Position numbers and translations under genes: made by a program
From: Mycolicibacterium chubuense
Lineage (GTDB): Bacteria > Actinomycetota > Actinomycetes > Mycobacteriales > Mycobacteriaceae
Direction: 5' to 3'
Length of the DNA: 33,786 nt
NCBI RefSeq assembly: GCF_001044255.1
Contig: NZ_JYNX01000017.1
Location: 1 to 33,786, forward strand
The notes under the pieces: generated by a model
What the model was told of the DNA's origin: nothing
Databases searched by the model: none
What the model saw: only the letters and a program-made list of their open reading frames with translations
Part shown: one piece after another, positions 23,912 to 31,698 of the stretch
Layout of the letters: each line of letters begins with the position of its first letter
How positions within the stretch are numbered: position 1 is the stretch's first letter

Positions 23912-24777
23912 GGCCGCAGCACGAACGAGACGACGGCGTCGGAGAACGCGTCGTTGTCGTCGCCGGCGGCGGTGTGCCCCGCCCCGGACAGTTCGACGAA
24001 CTCGGCGCCCGGCACCTTTTCCAGGAAGTCGGCCACAGCCTTCTCGCTCACCACGTCGGACAGTTTCCCCCGGATCAGCAGAATCGGGATCGTCAGCTCG
24101 ATGGCCGCCTGCTCGAGCAGCTCGACCCGGACGAACGGATCGTCGTCGGGCGCGGTCAGGAACGCCGGATCCCAGTGCCAGTACCACCGGCCGTTGCGGT
24201 GCCGGAGGTTCTTCTTCAGGCCCTCGGGATTGCTCGGCCGTCGACGGTGCGGCAGATACGCCGCCACCGCGTCGGCGGCTTCGTCCAGCGAGCCGAACCC
24301 GTGTACGTGGCTGAACATGAAGTCGCGGATGCGCGCGCTGCCGTCCTTCTCGTACCGCGGGACGACGTCGACGAGGACCAGTCGGGTCACGGTGTCGGGG
24401 CCGGCCTCGCGGGCGGCGAGGATGCCGGTCAGCCCGCCCATGCTGGCCCCGATCAGCACGGTCGGGCGGCCGATCTGCTCGAGCACCCGCCGGGTGTCCG
24501 CGCAGAGCGCCTCGACGGTGTACCGGGCGTCGGGGGAGCGGTCGCTGTCCCCGTGACCGCGGCTGTCGAGGGCGACGACGTGCAGCCCGCGGGACGCGAG
24601 CACCTGCCCCGTCTTCTTCCAGGAGAACCGGTTCTGCCCGCCGCCGTGCAGCATCAGCACCGAGGGCTGCGACGAATCGAAGCCGTCGGTCGTGGTCGGG
24701 TGGTTCCATTCGTCGGCGGTCAGGCTGAGTCCGTCGGCGCCGCGGAACGTCGCGATCGTCGAATCGCTGCTGGTCAT
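23908..24777 (-). CDS. Alpha/beta hydrolase coupled to the kinase/aminotransferase fusion
   Basis: 289 residues from ATG 24777; GTG 24783 is also likely, since GAGAGGA stands at better spacing to it. LMLHGGGQNRFSW supplies the oxyanion loop, DSRGHGDSD follows strand 4, and LIGASMGGLTG holds the nucleophile serine. The acid loop is IRGKLSDVVS and the histidine is in GAGHTAAGDDND. The triad is therefore intact, unlike the homolog at 8933. The class includes esterases, amidases and epoxide hydrolases. The four-base overlap with the fusion gene makes it the first gene of a two-gene operon, so it may release the substrate of the fusion protein from an ester or amide. Confidence 0.87.
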   Translation of the reverse strand: MTSSDSTIATFRGADGLSLTADEWNHPTTTDGFDSSQPSVLMLHGGGQNRFSWKKTGQVLASRGLHVVALDSRGHGDSDRSPDARYTVEALCADTRRVLEQIGRPTVLIGASMGGLTGILAAREAGPDTVTRLVLVDVVPRYEKDGSARIRDFMFSHVHGFGSLDEAADAVAAYLPHRRRPSNPEGLKKNLRHRNGRWYWHWDPAFLTAPDDDPFVRVELLEQAAIELTIPILLIRGKLSDVVSEKAVADFLEKVPGAEFVELSGAGHTAAGDDNDAFSDAVVSFVLRP

Positions 24778-24883
24778 GCTCACAGGCGTCCTCTCACTGG
24801 CCCCGGATGTGAGGGTAGGCGAGCACACGAGTTGCGCCGATCTCGGGTCCAGATGGCCGATGATGTCCCTAATATTTTCGTTT
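24778..24883. promoter_or_regulatory. Divergent promoter region, hydrolase operon / TetR regulator
   Basis: This 106-base gap holds both divergent starts. Near the regulator start is an AT-rich patch (AATATTTTCGTTTGTGCAAATT, 24871-24892, of which the last bases enter the regulator gene) with the imperfect inverted pair TTTG/CAAA. No strong palindrome was found. Confidence 0.35.
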
Positions 24884-25489
24884 GTGCAAATTGATGCCGG
24901 CCACGACGACGATCGTCACCGCATCATTGAGGCCGCCTACCGGTGCCTGTCCGAGCCGCACCGGGGCCCGATCCGGATGTCGGTGATCCTGCGGACGGCG
25001 GGCGTGTCCAGCCGGGCGTTCTACCGTCACTTCCGGTCGAAGGACGACCTGTTCCTGGCTCTGCTCCGGCAGGGGGCCGACGACATCGCCGCCCGGGTGG
25101 ACCGGGTCGCCGCCGAGGCCGTCGGCAGTCCGGCCGATCAGCTCGCCGCGTGGATCGGCGAGGTCTTCGATCTGATGGTCGATCCACGGCAACGGATGCA
25201 GATGTCGGTGATCGACTCCGAGGAGGTCCGGACCGCCCAGGGCTACCGGGAGCTGCGCGAGCAGTCGCACGCGGGCCGGGAACGCTCGCTGACCGAGATC
25301 CTGCGACGCGGGCGGGCCGACGGCTCGTTCCCGCTCGCCGACCCTGACCACGACGCGGTCGCGATCAGCGCGCTGGTGAGCCGGATCATGACCAGCGTGA
25401 CGTCCGACGATCTGCAGGCGGTCAAGCAGGCCCAGAGCCGGCTGCTCGACTTCGCGTTGCGCGCGGTGGGAGCGGTCCCACGTGGGTGA
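24884..25489 (+). CDS. TetR-family transcriptional regulator (hydrolase-operon-linked)
   Basis: 201 residues from GTG 24884 (VQIDAGHDDDRHRIIEAAYRCL). The ATG codons at 24860 and 24863 would add a hydrophobic leader (MMSLIFSF) unusual for a TetR protein. The helix-turn-helix is at about residues 12-62: MSVILRTAGVSSRAFYRHFRSKDDLFLALL. The C-terminal region resembles TetR_C domains with a RELREQS and RSLTEILRRG pattern. It is divergent from the hydrolase and kinase/aminotransferase operon and probably controls it. Together with the TetR at 20365 it brackets the putative catabolic genes. The VOC gene follows 72 bases downstream. Confidence 0.85.
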   Translation: MQIDAGHDDDRHRIIEAAYRCLSEPHRGPIRMSVILRTAGVSSRAFYRHFRSKDDLFLALLRQGADDIAARVDRVAAEAVGSPADQLAAWIGEVFDLMVDPRQRMQMSVIDSEEVRTAQGYRELREQSHAGRERSLTEILRRGRADGSFPLADPDHDAVAISALVSRIMTSVTSDDLQAVKQAQSRLLDFALRAVGAVPRG

Positions 25490-25561
25490 GCCTGCCGCGA
25501 TGACTGCTCGCCGGATCGACGGTCTCCATGGGGACAGCAACCCGATCCACAGGAGGCCGCC

Positions 25562-26035
25562 ATGCCCGCCATCACCCCGTCGCTCTGGTTCGACGACGAC
25601 CTCGAGGACGCCCTCGCGTTCTACACCGCCGTGTTCCCCAACTCCTCGATCGAGCGTGTCGACCGCTGCACCGACGCCGGGCCCGGCACACCGGGCGACG
25701 TGCTGGCGGCCTACTTCACCCTTGACGGTCAACGATTCATCGGCATCAACGGGGGCCCGGCGTTCCGGTTCACCGAGGCGGTGTCGTTCACGGTGCACTG
25801 CCGCGATCAGGCTGACGTCGACTTCTACTGGGAGCGACTCGTCGACGGGGGAGAGGAGTCGGCGTGCGGCTGGCTGAAGGACCGGTACGGGCTGAGTTGG
25901 CAGATCGTGCCGGACCGGCTCGTGGAGCTGACCGCCGACCCCGATCCCGCGCGGGCCGGCGCGGCGACGAAAGCGATGCTCCGCATGCGAAAGATCGTCA
26001 TCGCCGAACTCGAGGAGGCGGTGGCAGCTGTGTGA
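25562..26035 (+). CDS. PhnB-like VOC-superfamily protein
   Basis: 157 residues. ITPSLWFDDDLEDALAFYTAVFPNS and the later ISGP-like GINGGPAFRFTEAVSFTVHCRDQADVD, then WLKDRYGLSWQIVP, are the hallmarks of the PhnB/3-demethylubiquinone methyltransferase-like branch of the VOC fold, which has a beta-alpha-beta-beta-beta repeat. Most members are uncharacterised and the name does not imply methyltransferase activity. ATG 25562 is preceded by AGGAGG, an ideal ribosome-binding site. It stands between a TetR gene and the mce operon; a 7-base-pair hairpin follows its stop, so it is probably not part of the mce transcript. Confidence 0.85.
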   Translation: MPAITPSLWFDDDLEDALAFYTAVFPNSSIERVDRCTDAGPGTPGDVLAAYFTLDGQRFIGINGGPAFRFTEAVSFTVHCRDQADVDFYWERLVDGGEESACGWLKDRYGLSWQIVPDRLVELTADPDPARAGAATKAMLRMRKIVIAELEEAVAAV

Positions 26036-26041
26036 AGTGGC

Positions 26042-26061
26042 TTGTCGCCATGCAGCGACAA
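26042..26061 (+). terminator. Small hairpin after the VOC gene
   Basis: TTGTCGC (26042-26048) pairs perfectly with GCGACAA (26055-26061) around a six-base loop, starting seven bases after the stop. It has no T tract. It may stop transcription before the mce operon or be a regulatory site. Confidence 0.4.
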
Positions 26062-26090
26062 CGGTTCGTGTTGCCGTACCACATTTTGGT

Positions 26091-26132
26091 GATATACGGT
26101 CTGCCGGCGTCCTCGCAGATGTACGGTCAGCC
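26091..26132. promoter_or_regulatory. Tandem direct repeats upstream of the mce operon
   Basis: GATATACGGTCTGCC (26091-26105) and GATGTACGGTCAGCC (26118-26132) match at 13 of 15 positions, spaced 27 bases start to start. A possible inverted half-site (TTGCCGTACC, 26071-26080) lies just upstream, and ACCA/TGGT pairs nearby. The site could bind a regulator of the mce operon on one face of the helix. Confidence 0.4.
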
Positions 26133-26202
26133 CACACACAACAGGGGGTTGGTCAGTCGGAGGGCCGTGGCGGTGAACTGCATTCGAGGAAGGACCGGTT
26201 GA

Positions 26203-26970
26203 ATGGTCGCTTCCGATGCTCTCGCCAAGCCTGTACGCGCTTTCGGCGGCTTCTTCTCGATGGCCCTCGACACGTTCGTGGCGCTGTTCCAGCCGCCGTT
26301 CGCGTGGCGTGAGTTCATCGCCCAGTCTTGGTTTGTCGCCCGCGTGTCGATCTTGCCGACGCTGCTGCTGACCATTCCCTACACCGTGCTCCTGACGTTC
26401 ATCACGACGATCCTGCTGACCGAGATCGGCGCCGCTGACTTCTCCGGGACGGGAGCCGCGCTCGGCACGGTCCGCCAGATCGGGCCGATCGTCACCGTGC
26501 TGGTGGTCGCCGGCGCGGGGGCCACCGCGATGTGCGCCGACCTGGGCGCCCGCACCATCCGCGAGGAACTTGACGCGCTGCGGGTGATGGGGATCAATCC
26601 CATTCAGGCTCTTGTGGTTCCCCGCGTGCTGGCCGCGATGGTCGTGTCGCTGGCGCTGTCGGCGACCGTGATCCTCGTCGGTCTGACGGGTGCCTATTTC
26701 TTCGTCGTCTACATCCAGCACGTCTCCCCGGGCGCGTTCGCGGCAGGCCTGACGCTGCTCATCGGCACCACCGACGTCATCATCGCGTTGGCGAAGGCCG
26801 CGTTGTTCGGCCTCTCTGCCGGTCTGATCGCCTGCTACAAAGGCATTTCCGTGCGCGGCGGCCCGGCCGGCGTCGGTAACGCCGTCAACGAGACCGTGGT
26901 GTTCACCTTCATGGCGCTGTTCGCGATCAACATCGTCGCGACGGCCGTAGCGATCAAGATCACGCTATGA
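26203..26970 (+). CDS. YrbEA permease of an Mce lipid importer (MlaE family)
   Basis: 255 residues with about five to six membrane segments. YrbE proteins are the integral-membrane permease subunits of Mce transporters, working with the MceG ATPase to bring lipids or sterols across the inner membrane. The cytoplasmic coupling segment is ADLGARTIREELDALRVMGINP and the C-terminal part holds YKGISVRGGPAGVGNAVNETVV, both family signatures. GAGGAAGGA precedes ATG 26203 by about eight bases. The gene starts the operon; the stop overlaps yrbEB by four bases (ATGA). It differs clearly from the YrbE1A sequence I remember, but the paralog type cannot be fixed here. Confidence 0.93.
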   Translation: MVASDALAKPVRAFGGFFSMALDTFVALFQPPFAWREFIAQSWFVARVSILPTLLLTIPYTVLLTFITTILLTEIGAADFSGTGAALGTVRQIGPIVTVLVVAGAGATAMCADLGARTIREELDALRVMGINPIQALVVPRVLAAMVVSLALSATVILVGLTGAYFFVVYIQHVSPGAFAAGLTLLIGTTDVIIALAKAALFGLSAGLIACYKGISVRGGPAGVGNAVNETVVFTFMALFAINIVATAVAIKITL

Positions 26971-27821
26971 CGGTCTCGCGGCCCCATTCCCAGTTCCCGT
27001 GGCTCAAGGCCCGGTACCAGAGCGTGGCCGGTCCGTGGAACGACATCGGCACGCAGGCTAAGTTCTTCGGCCGCACGCTGCGCTCGGTGGGCTACGTCTT
27101 CACCCACTACAGCGTCGAGCTGATCCGGATCATCGCCCAGATGGGCCTCGGCGCGGGCGCGCTCATCGTCATCGGCGGCACCGTGGCCATCGTCGGATTC
27201 CTGACGGTCACCACCGGCGCGCTGGTTGCGGTGCAGGGGTACAACGACTTCTCCACCATCGGTGTCGAAGCACTGACCGGATTCGTCTCGGCCTACTTCA
27301 ACGTGCGGCTCATCGCGCCCGCCACCACCGCCATCGCGCTGTCGGCGACCATCGGCGCCGGCGCCACCGCGCAGCTCGGCGCCATGCGGATCAACGAGGA
27401 GATCGACGCCCTCGAGGTGATGGGCATCCGCAGTATCGCGTTCCTCGCCTCCAGCAGGGTGATCGCGGGCTTCCTCGTGGTGATCCCGCTGTACTGCGTC
27501 GGTGTGCTGATGGCCTTCTGGGCGGCGCGTTTCGGCACCACCGTGCTCTACGGCCAGTCGACCGGCGTATACGACCACTACTTCAAGACGTTCCTCAACC
27601 CCACCGACCTGATGTGGTCGTTCGGGCAGTGCATCGTGCTGTCGGTGATCATCATGCTCGTGCACACGTACTACGGCTACACCGCGCGCGGCGGGCCGGC
27701 AGGCGTGGGCGAGGCCGTCGGGCGGGCCGTCCGATCCTCGCTGATCATCTCGGCATCCGTGCTGGTGCTGCTCTCCCTGGCCGTCTACGGCCAGTCCGGC
27801 AACTTCAATCTGGCGGGCTGA
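26967..27821 (+). CDS. YrbEB permease of an Mce lipid importer (MlaE family)
   Basis: 284 residues; the second permease subunit, expected to form a heterodimer with YrbEA. After a polar N-terminus of about 40 residues it has the same membrane layout. The coupling segment is AQLGAMRINEEIDALEVMGIRS and the C-terminal signature is YTARGGPAGVGEAVGRAVRSS. ATG 26967 overlaps the yrbEA stop. The stop lies one base before the mceA start, so the genes are translated as a unit. Confidence 0.94.
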   Translation: MTVSRPHSQFPWLKARYQSVAGPWNDIGTQAKFFGRTLRSVGYVFTHYSVELIRIIAQMGLGAGALIVIGGTVAIVGFLTVTTGALVAVQGYNDFSTIGVEALTGFVSAYFNVRLIAPATTAIALSATIGAGATAQLGAMRINEEIDALEVMGIRSIAFLASSRVIAGFLVVIPLYCVGVLMAFWAARFGTTVLYGQSTGVYDHYFKTFLNPTDLMWSFGQCIVLSVIIMLVHTYYGYTARGGPAGVGEAVGRAVRSSLIISASVLVLLSLAVYGQSGNFNLAG

Positions 27822-27822
27822 C

Positions 27823-29271
27823 ATGGACACTCACGACGAAGGACTGCACCCGGCGTGGTACACGCTGATCCTGCTCCTGCTGATCGCGGTCGCCCTGTGG
27901 CTGACGTTCGCACTGTTCTTCGGCACCTTCAAGTCACATGAGACGGTGACGCTGACCTCTGACCGCGCCGGTCTGGTGATGGAGACGAACTCGAAGGTCA
28001 AGCTGCGCGGCGTGCAGGTCGGGCGGGTCTCCGCGATCGAGGGCGGCAGCGAGCCGGTGGCTCTCAAGCTCGAGATCGACAAGGACAAGATCGACCACAT
28101 CCCGGGCAACGTCGAAGCCCAGATCCGGGCGACCACGGTGTTCGGCGCCAAGTACGTCGACCTGGTCTATCCCTCCGATCCGAAGGGGCAGTTGCAGGCC
28201 GGCCAGGTGATCCGGTCGCGCAACGTCACCGTCGAGGCGAACACGGTGTTCCAGAACGTGGTCGCCCTCATCGACCGCGTCGACGTCGCGAAGCTCAACA
28301 GCACGCTGTCCGCGCTCGCCGACGGGGTCCGGGGTCTGGGCCCGCAGATCGGAGAGGCCACCACCGCCGCGAATCAGGTTCTGCTGCAGCTTAATCCGCG
28401 CAGCGACACGATCGCCGAGGACTGGCGCACGCTGAAGCGCTTTAACGACACCTACAGCGCCGCGGCGGGGGACATCGTCACCACACTCGACGCGCTGAGC
28501 ACCACCAGCACGACGATCTCCGACCGGGCGACGCAGCTGGACACGTTGCTGATGTCGACGATCGGCTTGTCCAACAGCGGGATCAGCCTGTTGGCGCCGA
28601 ATCAGGCCAACCTGATCAAGGGCATCAACGTCCTGCGGCCCACCACCGACCTGCTGTACAAGTACAGCCCGGAGTACACCTGCCTGCTGACCGGCGCCAA
28701 GACGCTGCTCGACACCGGTGGCTACGAGGGGCCGGGCGGCAACGGCCGCACCCTCGTGCTCGACGTCGGGCTGTCGCTCGGCGACGACCCGTACCACTAC
28801 CCGGACAATCTGCCGGTCATCGGCGCCAAGGGTGGGCCCGGCGGTAAGCCCTCGTGCGGCTCGCTGCCCGATGTCGCCAAGAACTGGCCGGTGCGAAACC
28901 TGGTGACCAACACCGGGTGGGGCACCGGTATCGACTGGCGGCCCAATCCGGGCATCGGGTTCCCGGCCTGGGCCAATTACCTGCCGACCACCCGCGCCGT
29001 GCCCGAACCGCCCAGCATTCGCAACCTGTTCGGCGGACCGGCCCCCGGGCCCATTCCGTATCCGGGCGCCCCCGCCTACGGTGCGGACCTCTACGCCCCC
29101 GACGGCTCCCCGCTGTGGCCGGGGCTGCCCCCGGCCCCGCCTCCGGGCGCGCCGCGGGAGCCGGGACCCACGCCGGGCTCCGAACCCTTCATCGTCGCCA
29201 ACCCGGCGCAGATGCAGCCGACCCCGCTGCCGCCGGTTCCGCTTCCGCGCGAGGCTGCGCCGTCCCCATGA
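27823..29271 (+). CDS. MceA-type substrate-binding subunit
   Basis: 482 residues. A membrane anchor (about 13-33, LILLLLIAVALWLTFALFF) precedes the MCE/MlaD domain (about 38-118: ETVTLTSDRAGLVMETNSKV, KLRGVQVGRVSAIEGG, VFGAKYVDLVYP). A long helical region follows (120-320), of the type that builds the periplasmic tunnel. The C-terminal 150 residues contain cysteines in SPEYTCLL and GKPSCGSLPD and a long proline-rich tail (GPAPGPIPYPGAPAYG). It is the first of the six Mce proteins (A-F). The 34-base gap to mceB is the only real gap in the operon. Confidence 0.92.
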   Translation: MDTHDEGLHPAWYTLILLLLIAVALWLTFALFFGTFKSHETVTLTSDRAGLVMETNSKVKLRGVQVGRVSAIEGGSEPVALKLEIDKDKIDHIPGNVEAQIRATTVFGAKYVDLVYPSDPKGQLQAGQVIRSRNVTVEANTVFQNVVALIDRVDVAKLNSTLSALADGVRGLGPQIGEATTAANQVLLQLNPRSDTIAEDWRTLKRFNDTYSAAAGDIVTTLDALSTTSTTISDRATQLDTLLMSTIGLSNSGISLLAPNQANLIKGINVLRPTTDLLYKYSPEYTCLLTGAKTLLDTGGYEGPGGNGRTLVLDVGLSLGDDPYHYPDNLPVIGAKGGPGGKPSCGSLPDVAKNWPVRNLVTNTGWGTGIDWRPNPGIGFPAWANYLPTTRAVPEPPSIRNLFGGPAPGPIPYPGAPAYGADLYAPDGSPLWPGLPPAPPPGAPREPGPTPGSEPFIVANPAQMQPTPLPPVPLPREAAPSP

Positions 29272-29305
29272 CCACCATCGACTCAGCACGGAAAGGTGAC
29301 CTGCG

Positions 29306-30346
29306 ATGCCAGGCCTGACGACCTCGATACGGCATGACGCGTGGCGTCTCGCCGTGTTCCTGGTCGTGTGCCTGCTCGGTGTGTTCGGGTTGTTCGCCGT
29401 CTTCGGGCAGATGCGCTTCGGGGAGAAGACACACACCTACCGGGCCGAGTTCACCAACGTGAGTGGACTCGAGAACGGCGATTTCGTCCGGATCGCCGGT
29501 GTCGAAGTGGGCAAGGTCGAAAAGGTTGCCATTCAACCGGATACGACGGCACTCGTGGAGTTCAGTGCGGACGACACGGTGGTGCTCACCGAGGGCAGCA
29601 GGGCGGTGATCCGCTACGACGACCTGATCGGTGGGCGGTTCCTCGCGTTGGAGGAGGGCGCCGGGAGCACCGCGACGCTGAAGCCGGGCGGCACCATCCC
29701 GATGGCCCGCACCGCGCCGGCGCTGGACCTCGACGCGCTGATCGGTGGCTTCCGGCCGCTGTTCCGGGCGCTGGACCCCGACCAGGTCAATGCGCTGTCG
29801 GGGCAACTGATTTCGGCGCTGCAGGGACAGGGCGGGACGATCAACTCGTTCCTGGCCCAGACCGCGGCGCTGACCAGCACGCTGGCCGACCGGGATCAGC
29901 TGATCGGGCAGGTCGTCACCAACCTCAACGTGGTGCTGGGTTCGCTGGGCGACCAGAGCGACCAGCTCGGCAAGGCGGTCGACGGGCTGTCCGGACTGGT
30001 GGAGACCCTCAAGGACCGCAGGCAGGACATCAGCAGCGGGCTCGCCTACACCAACGCGGCGGCGTCGAGCATCGAGGACCTGCTGGCGCAGTCGCGTGAG
30101 CCCTTCACCAAGACGGTCAAGGAAACCGACCGCGCGTCCGCCATCGTGGTGGCCGACAAGGATTACTTCGACAACCTGCTGAACACACTGCCCGACGCGT
30201 ACCAGGCGCTGGCGCGCCAGGGCATCTACGGCGACTTCTTCAGCTTCTACCTGTGCGACATCGTGCTCAAACTCAACGGCAAAGGTGGCCAACCCGTGTA
30301 CGTCAAGGTGGCCGGCCAGTCGACGGGGAGGTGTGCGCCGCGGTGA
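29306..30346 (+). CDS. MceB-type subunit
   Basis: 346 residues, the usual MceB length and without a proline-rich tail. The anchor is at about 13-35 (LAVFLVVCLLGVFGLFAVF). The MCE domain (about 40-120) reads YRAEFTNVSGLENGDFVRIAGVEVGKV and VIRYDDLIGGRFLALEEG. A long helical region follows. The C-terminus FFSFYLCDIVLKL...TGRCAPR carries the two conserved MceB cysteines, presumably disulfide-linked outside the membrane. GAAAGGTG precedes ATG 29306. The stop overlaps the mceC GTG start (GTGA). Confidence 0.93.
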   Translation: MPGLTTSIRHDAWRLAVFLVVCLLGVFGLFAVFGQMRFGEKTHTYRAEFTNVSGLENGDFVRIAGVEVGKVEKVAIQPDTTALVEFSADDTVVLTEGSRAVIRYDDLIGGRFLALEEGAGSTATLKPGGTIPMARTAPALDLDALIGGFRPLFRALDPDQVNALSGQLISALQGQGGTINSFLAQTAALTSTLADRDQLIGQVVTNLNVVLGSLGDQSDQLGKAVDGLSGLVETLKDRRQDISSGLAYTNAAASSIEDLLAQSREPFTKTVKETDRASAIVVADKDYFDNLLNTLPDAYQALARQGIYGDFFSFYLCDIVLKLNGKGGQPVYVKVAGQSTGRCAPR

Positions 30347-31698
30347 GGTCCTTCAGTGAACGCAATCAGCTGGTCATCGGCACGATCGGGCTGCTGGTGA
30401 CCATCGGCATCGTGGTCGGCTCGCTGAACTACGACCGGCTGCCGTTCTTCCAGGGCCGCGAGTACTCGGCCCTGTTCGCCGACGCCGGCGGCCTCACCAC
30501 CGGTCAGGACGTGCTCGTGTCGGGCTTCAAGGTGGGCACCGTCAAGTCCATCGATCTGGACAACTCGCGCGCCCGGATCACGTTCACTGTCGCCAAGGAC
30601 ATCCGGCTCGGTGACCGCACCGAGGCGGCGATCAAGACCAAGGGGCTCCTGGGCACCAAACTGCTCGAGATCACCTCGCGGGGCGACGGCCAGCTGAACA
30701 CCCAGATTCCGTTGGACCGCACCACGTCTCCGTATCAGCTGCCCGACGCGCTGGGGGATCTGGCGTCGACGATCAGCGGCCTGAACACCGACCAGTTGTC
30801 GGAGTCGCTGCGGGTGCTGTCGGCCACGTTCGCCGACACCCCGCCGCAGTTGCGCGTGGCGATCGACGGCGTCGCGCGGTTCTCCCAGACCCTCGACGAA
30901 CGCGACGCCCAGCTGCGCGGCCTGCTCGGCAACGCCAACAAGGCGACGACGGTGCTGGCCGAGCGCAGCAACCAGATCGTCGGCCTGGTCAACAACAGCA
31001 ACGCGCTGCTGGCCGAACTGCAGAATCAGAGTGCGGCGCTGGATCAGATCTCCGGCAACATCTCGGCGCTCAGCGACCAGCTGCTCGGGTTCATCAACGA
31101 CAACCGCGCGACGCTCAGGCCTGCGCTGGACAAGCTCAACGGCGTGCTGACGATGATCGACAACCGCAAGGAGCGCCTGCAGAAGTCGCTGCACCTGCTG
31201 CAGCAGTACTCGATGTCGCTGGGGGAGTCGGTGTCCTCGGGCCCGTTCTTCAAGACCTATGTGGCGAACCTGCTGCCCGGCCAGTTCGTGCAGCCGTTCG
31301 TCGACGCCGCGTTCTCCGACCTCGGCCTCGATCCGAACGTGCTGCTGCCGTCGGAGCGGACCGACCCGCAGGTCGGTCAGCCGGGGACCCCGGCGCTGCC
31401 GGTGCCGTTCCCGCGCACCGGGCAGGGCGGCGAGCCGCGGCTGACCATTCCGGATGCCATCACCGGCAATCCGGGCGATCAGGGCTGCGGCCCGCCGGGG
31501 CTGCCGCTGCCCGGACCCACCGGCTGCTATCCGTACCGCGAGCCGCCGCCGGCGCCGCCCCCGGGCGGTCCGCCGCCCGGGCCGCCCGCCGAGGCGCCGC
31601 CGAACCTGCAGTCGGTTCCCGGACCCACCCCGCTGCCGCAGGTGGTGCCCGCGCCCGGTGAAGCCCCGCCCGTCGCACCCACGGAGGGAGGCCAATGA
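30343..31698 (+). CDS. MceC-type subunit
   Basis: 451 residues from GTG 30343, which overlaps the mceB stop. The anchor is at about 8-28 (LVIGTIGLLVTIGIVVGSL), the MCE domain at about 38-118 (SALFADAGGLTTGQDVLVSGFKVGTV, IKTKGLLGTKLLEI), and a helical barrel region rich in Gln, Asn and Leu runs to about 320. The C-terminal 100 residues are proline-rich (PPPAPPPGGPPPGPP) with paired cysteines around GCGPPG and GCYPYRE, typical of MceC. It is joined to mceD by an ATGA overlap. Confidence 0.93.
   Translation: MRSFSERNQLVIGTIGLLVTIGIVVGSLNYDRLPFFQGREYSALFADAGGLTTGQDVLVSGFKVGTVKSIDLDNSRARITFTVAKDIRLGDRTEAAIKTKGLLGTKLLEITSRGDGQLNTQIPLDRTTSPYQLPDALGDLASTISGLNTDQLSESLRVLSATFADTPPQLRVAIDGVARFSQTLDERDAQLRGLLGNANKATTVLAERSNQIVGLVNNSNALLAELQNQSAALDQISGNISALSDQLLGFINDNRATLRPALDKLNGVLTMIDNRKERLQKSLHLLQQYSMSLGESVSSGPFFKTYVANLLPGQFVQPFVDAAFSDLGLDPNVLLPSERTDPQVGQPGTPALPVPFPRTGQGGEPRLTIPDAITGNPGDQGCGPPGLPLPGPTGCYPYREPPPAPPPGGPPPGPPAEAPPNLQSVPGPTPLPQVVPAPGEAPPVAPTEGGQ

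Noticed and set aside
23912-24709. Extending the fusion protein upstream to an 1249-residue frame
   Set aside because: The extra 266 codons are out-of-frame antisense-free shadow of the intact alpha/beta hydrolase on the same strand. GTG 23911 gives the proper N-terminus and a normal four-base overlap.
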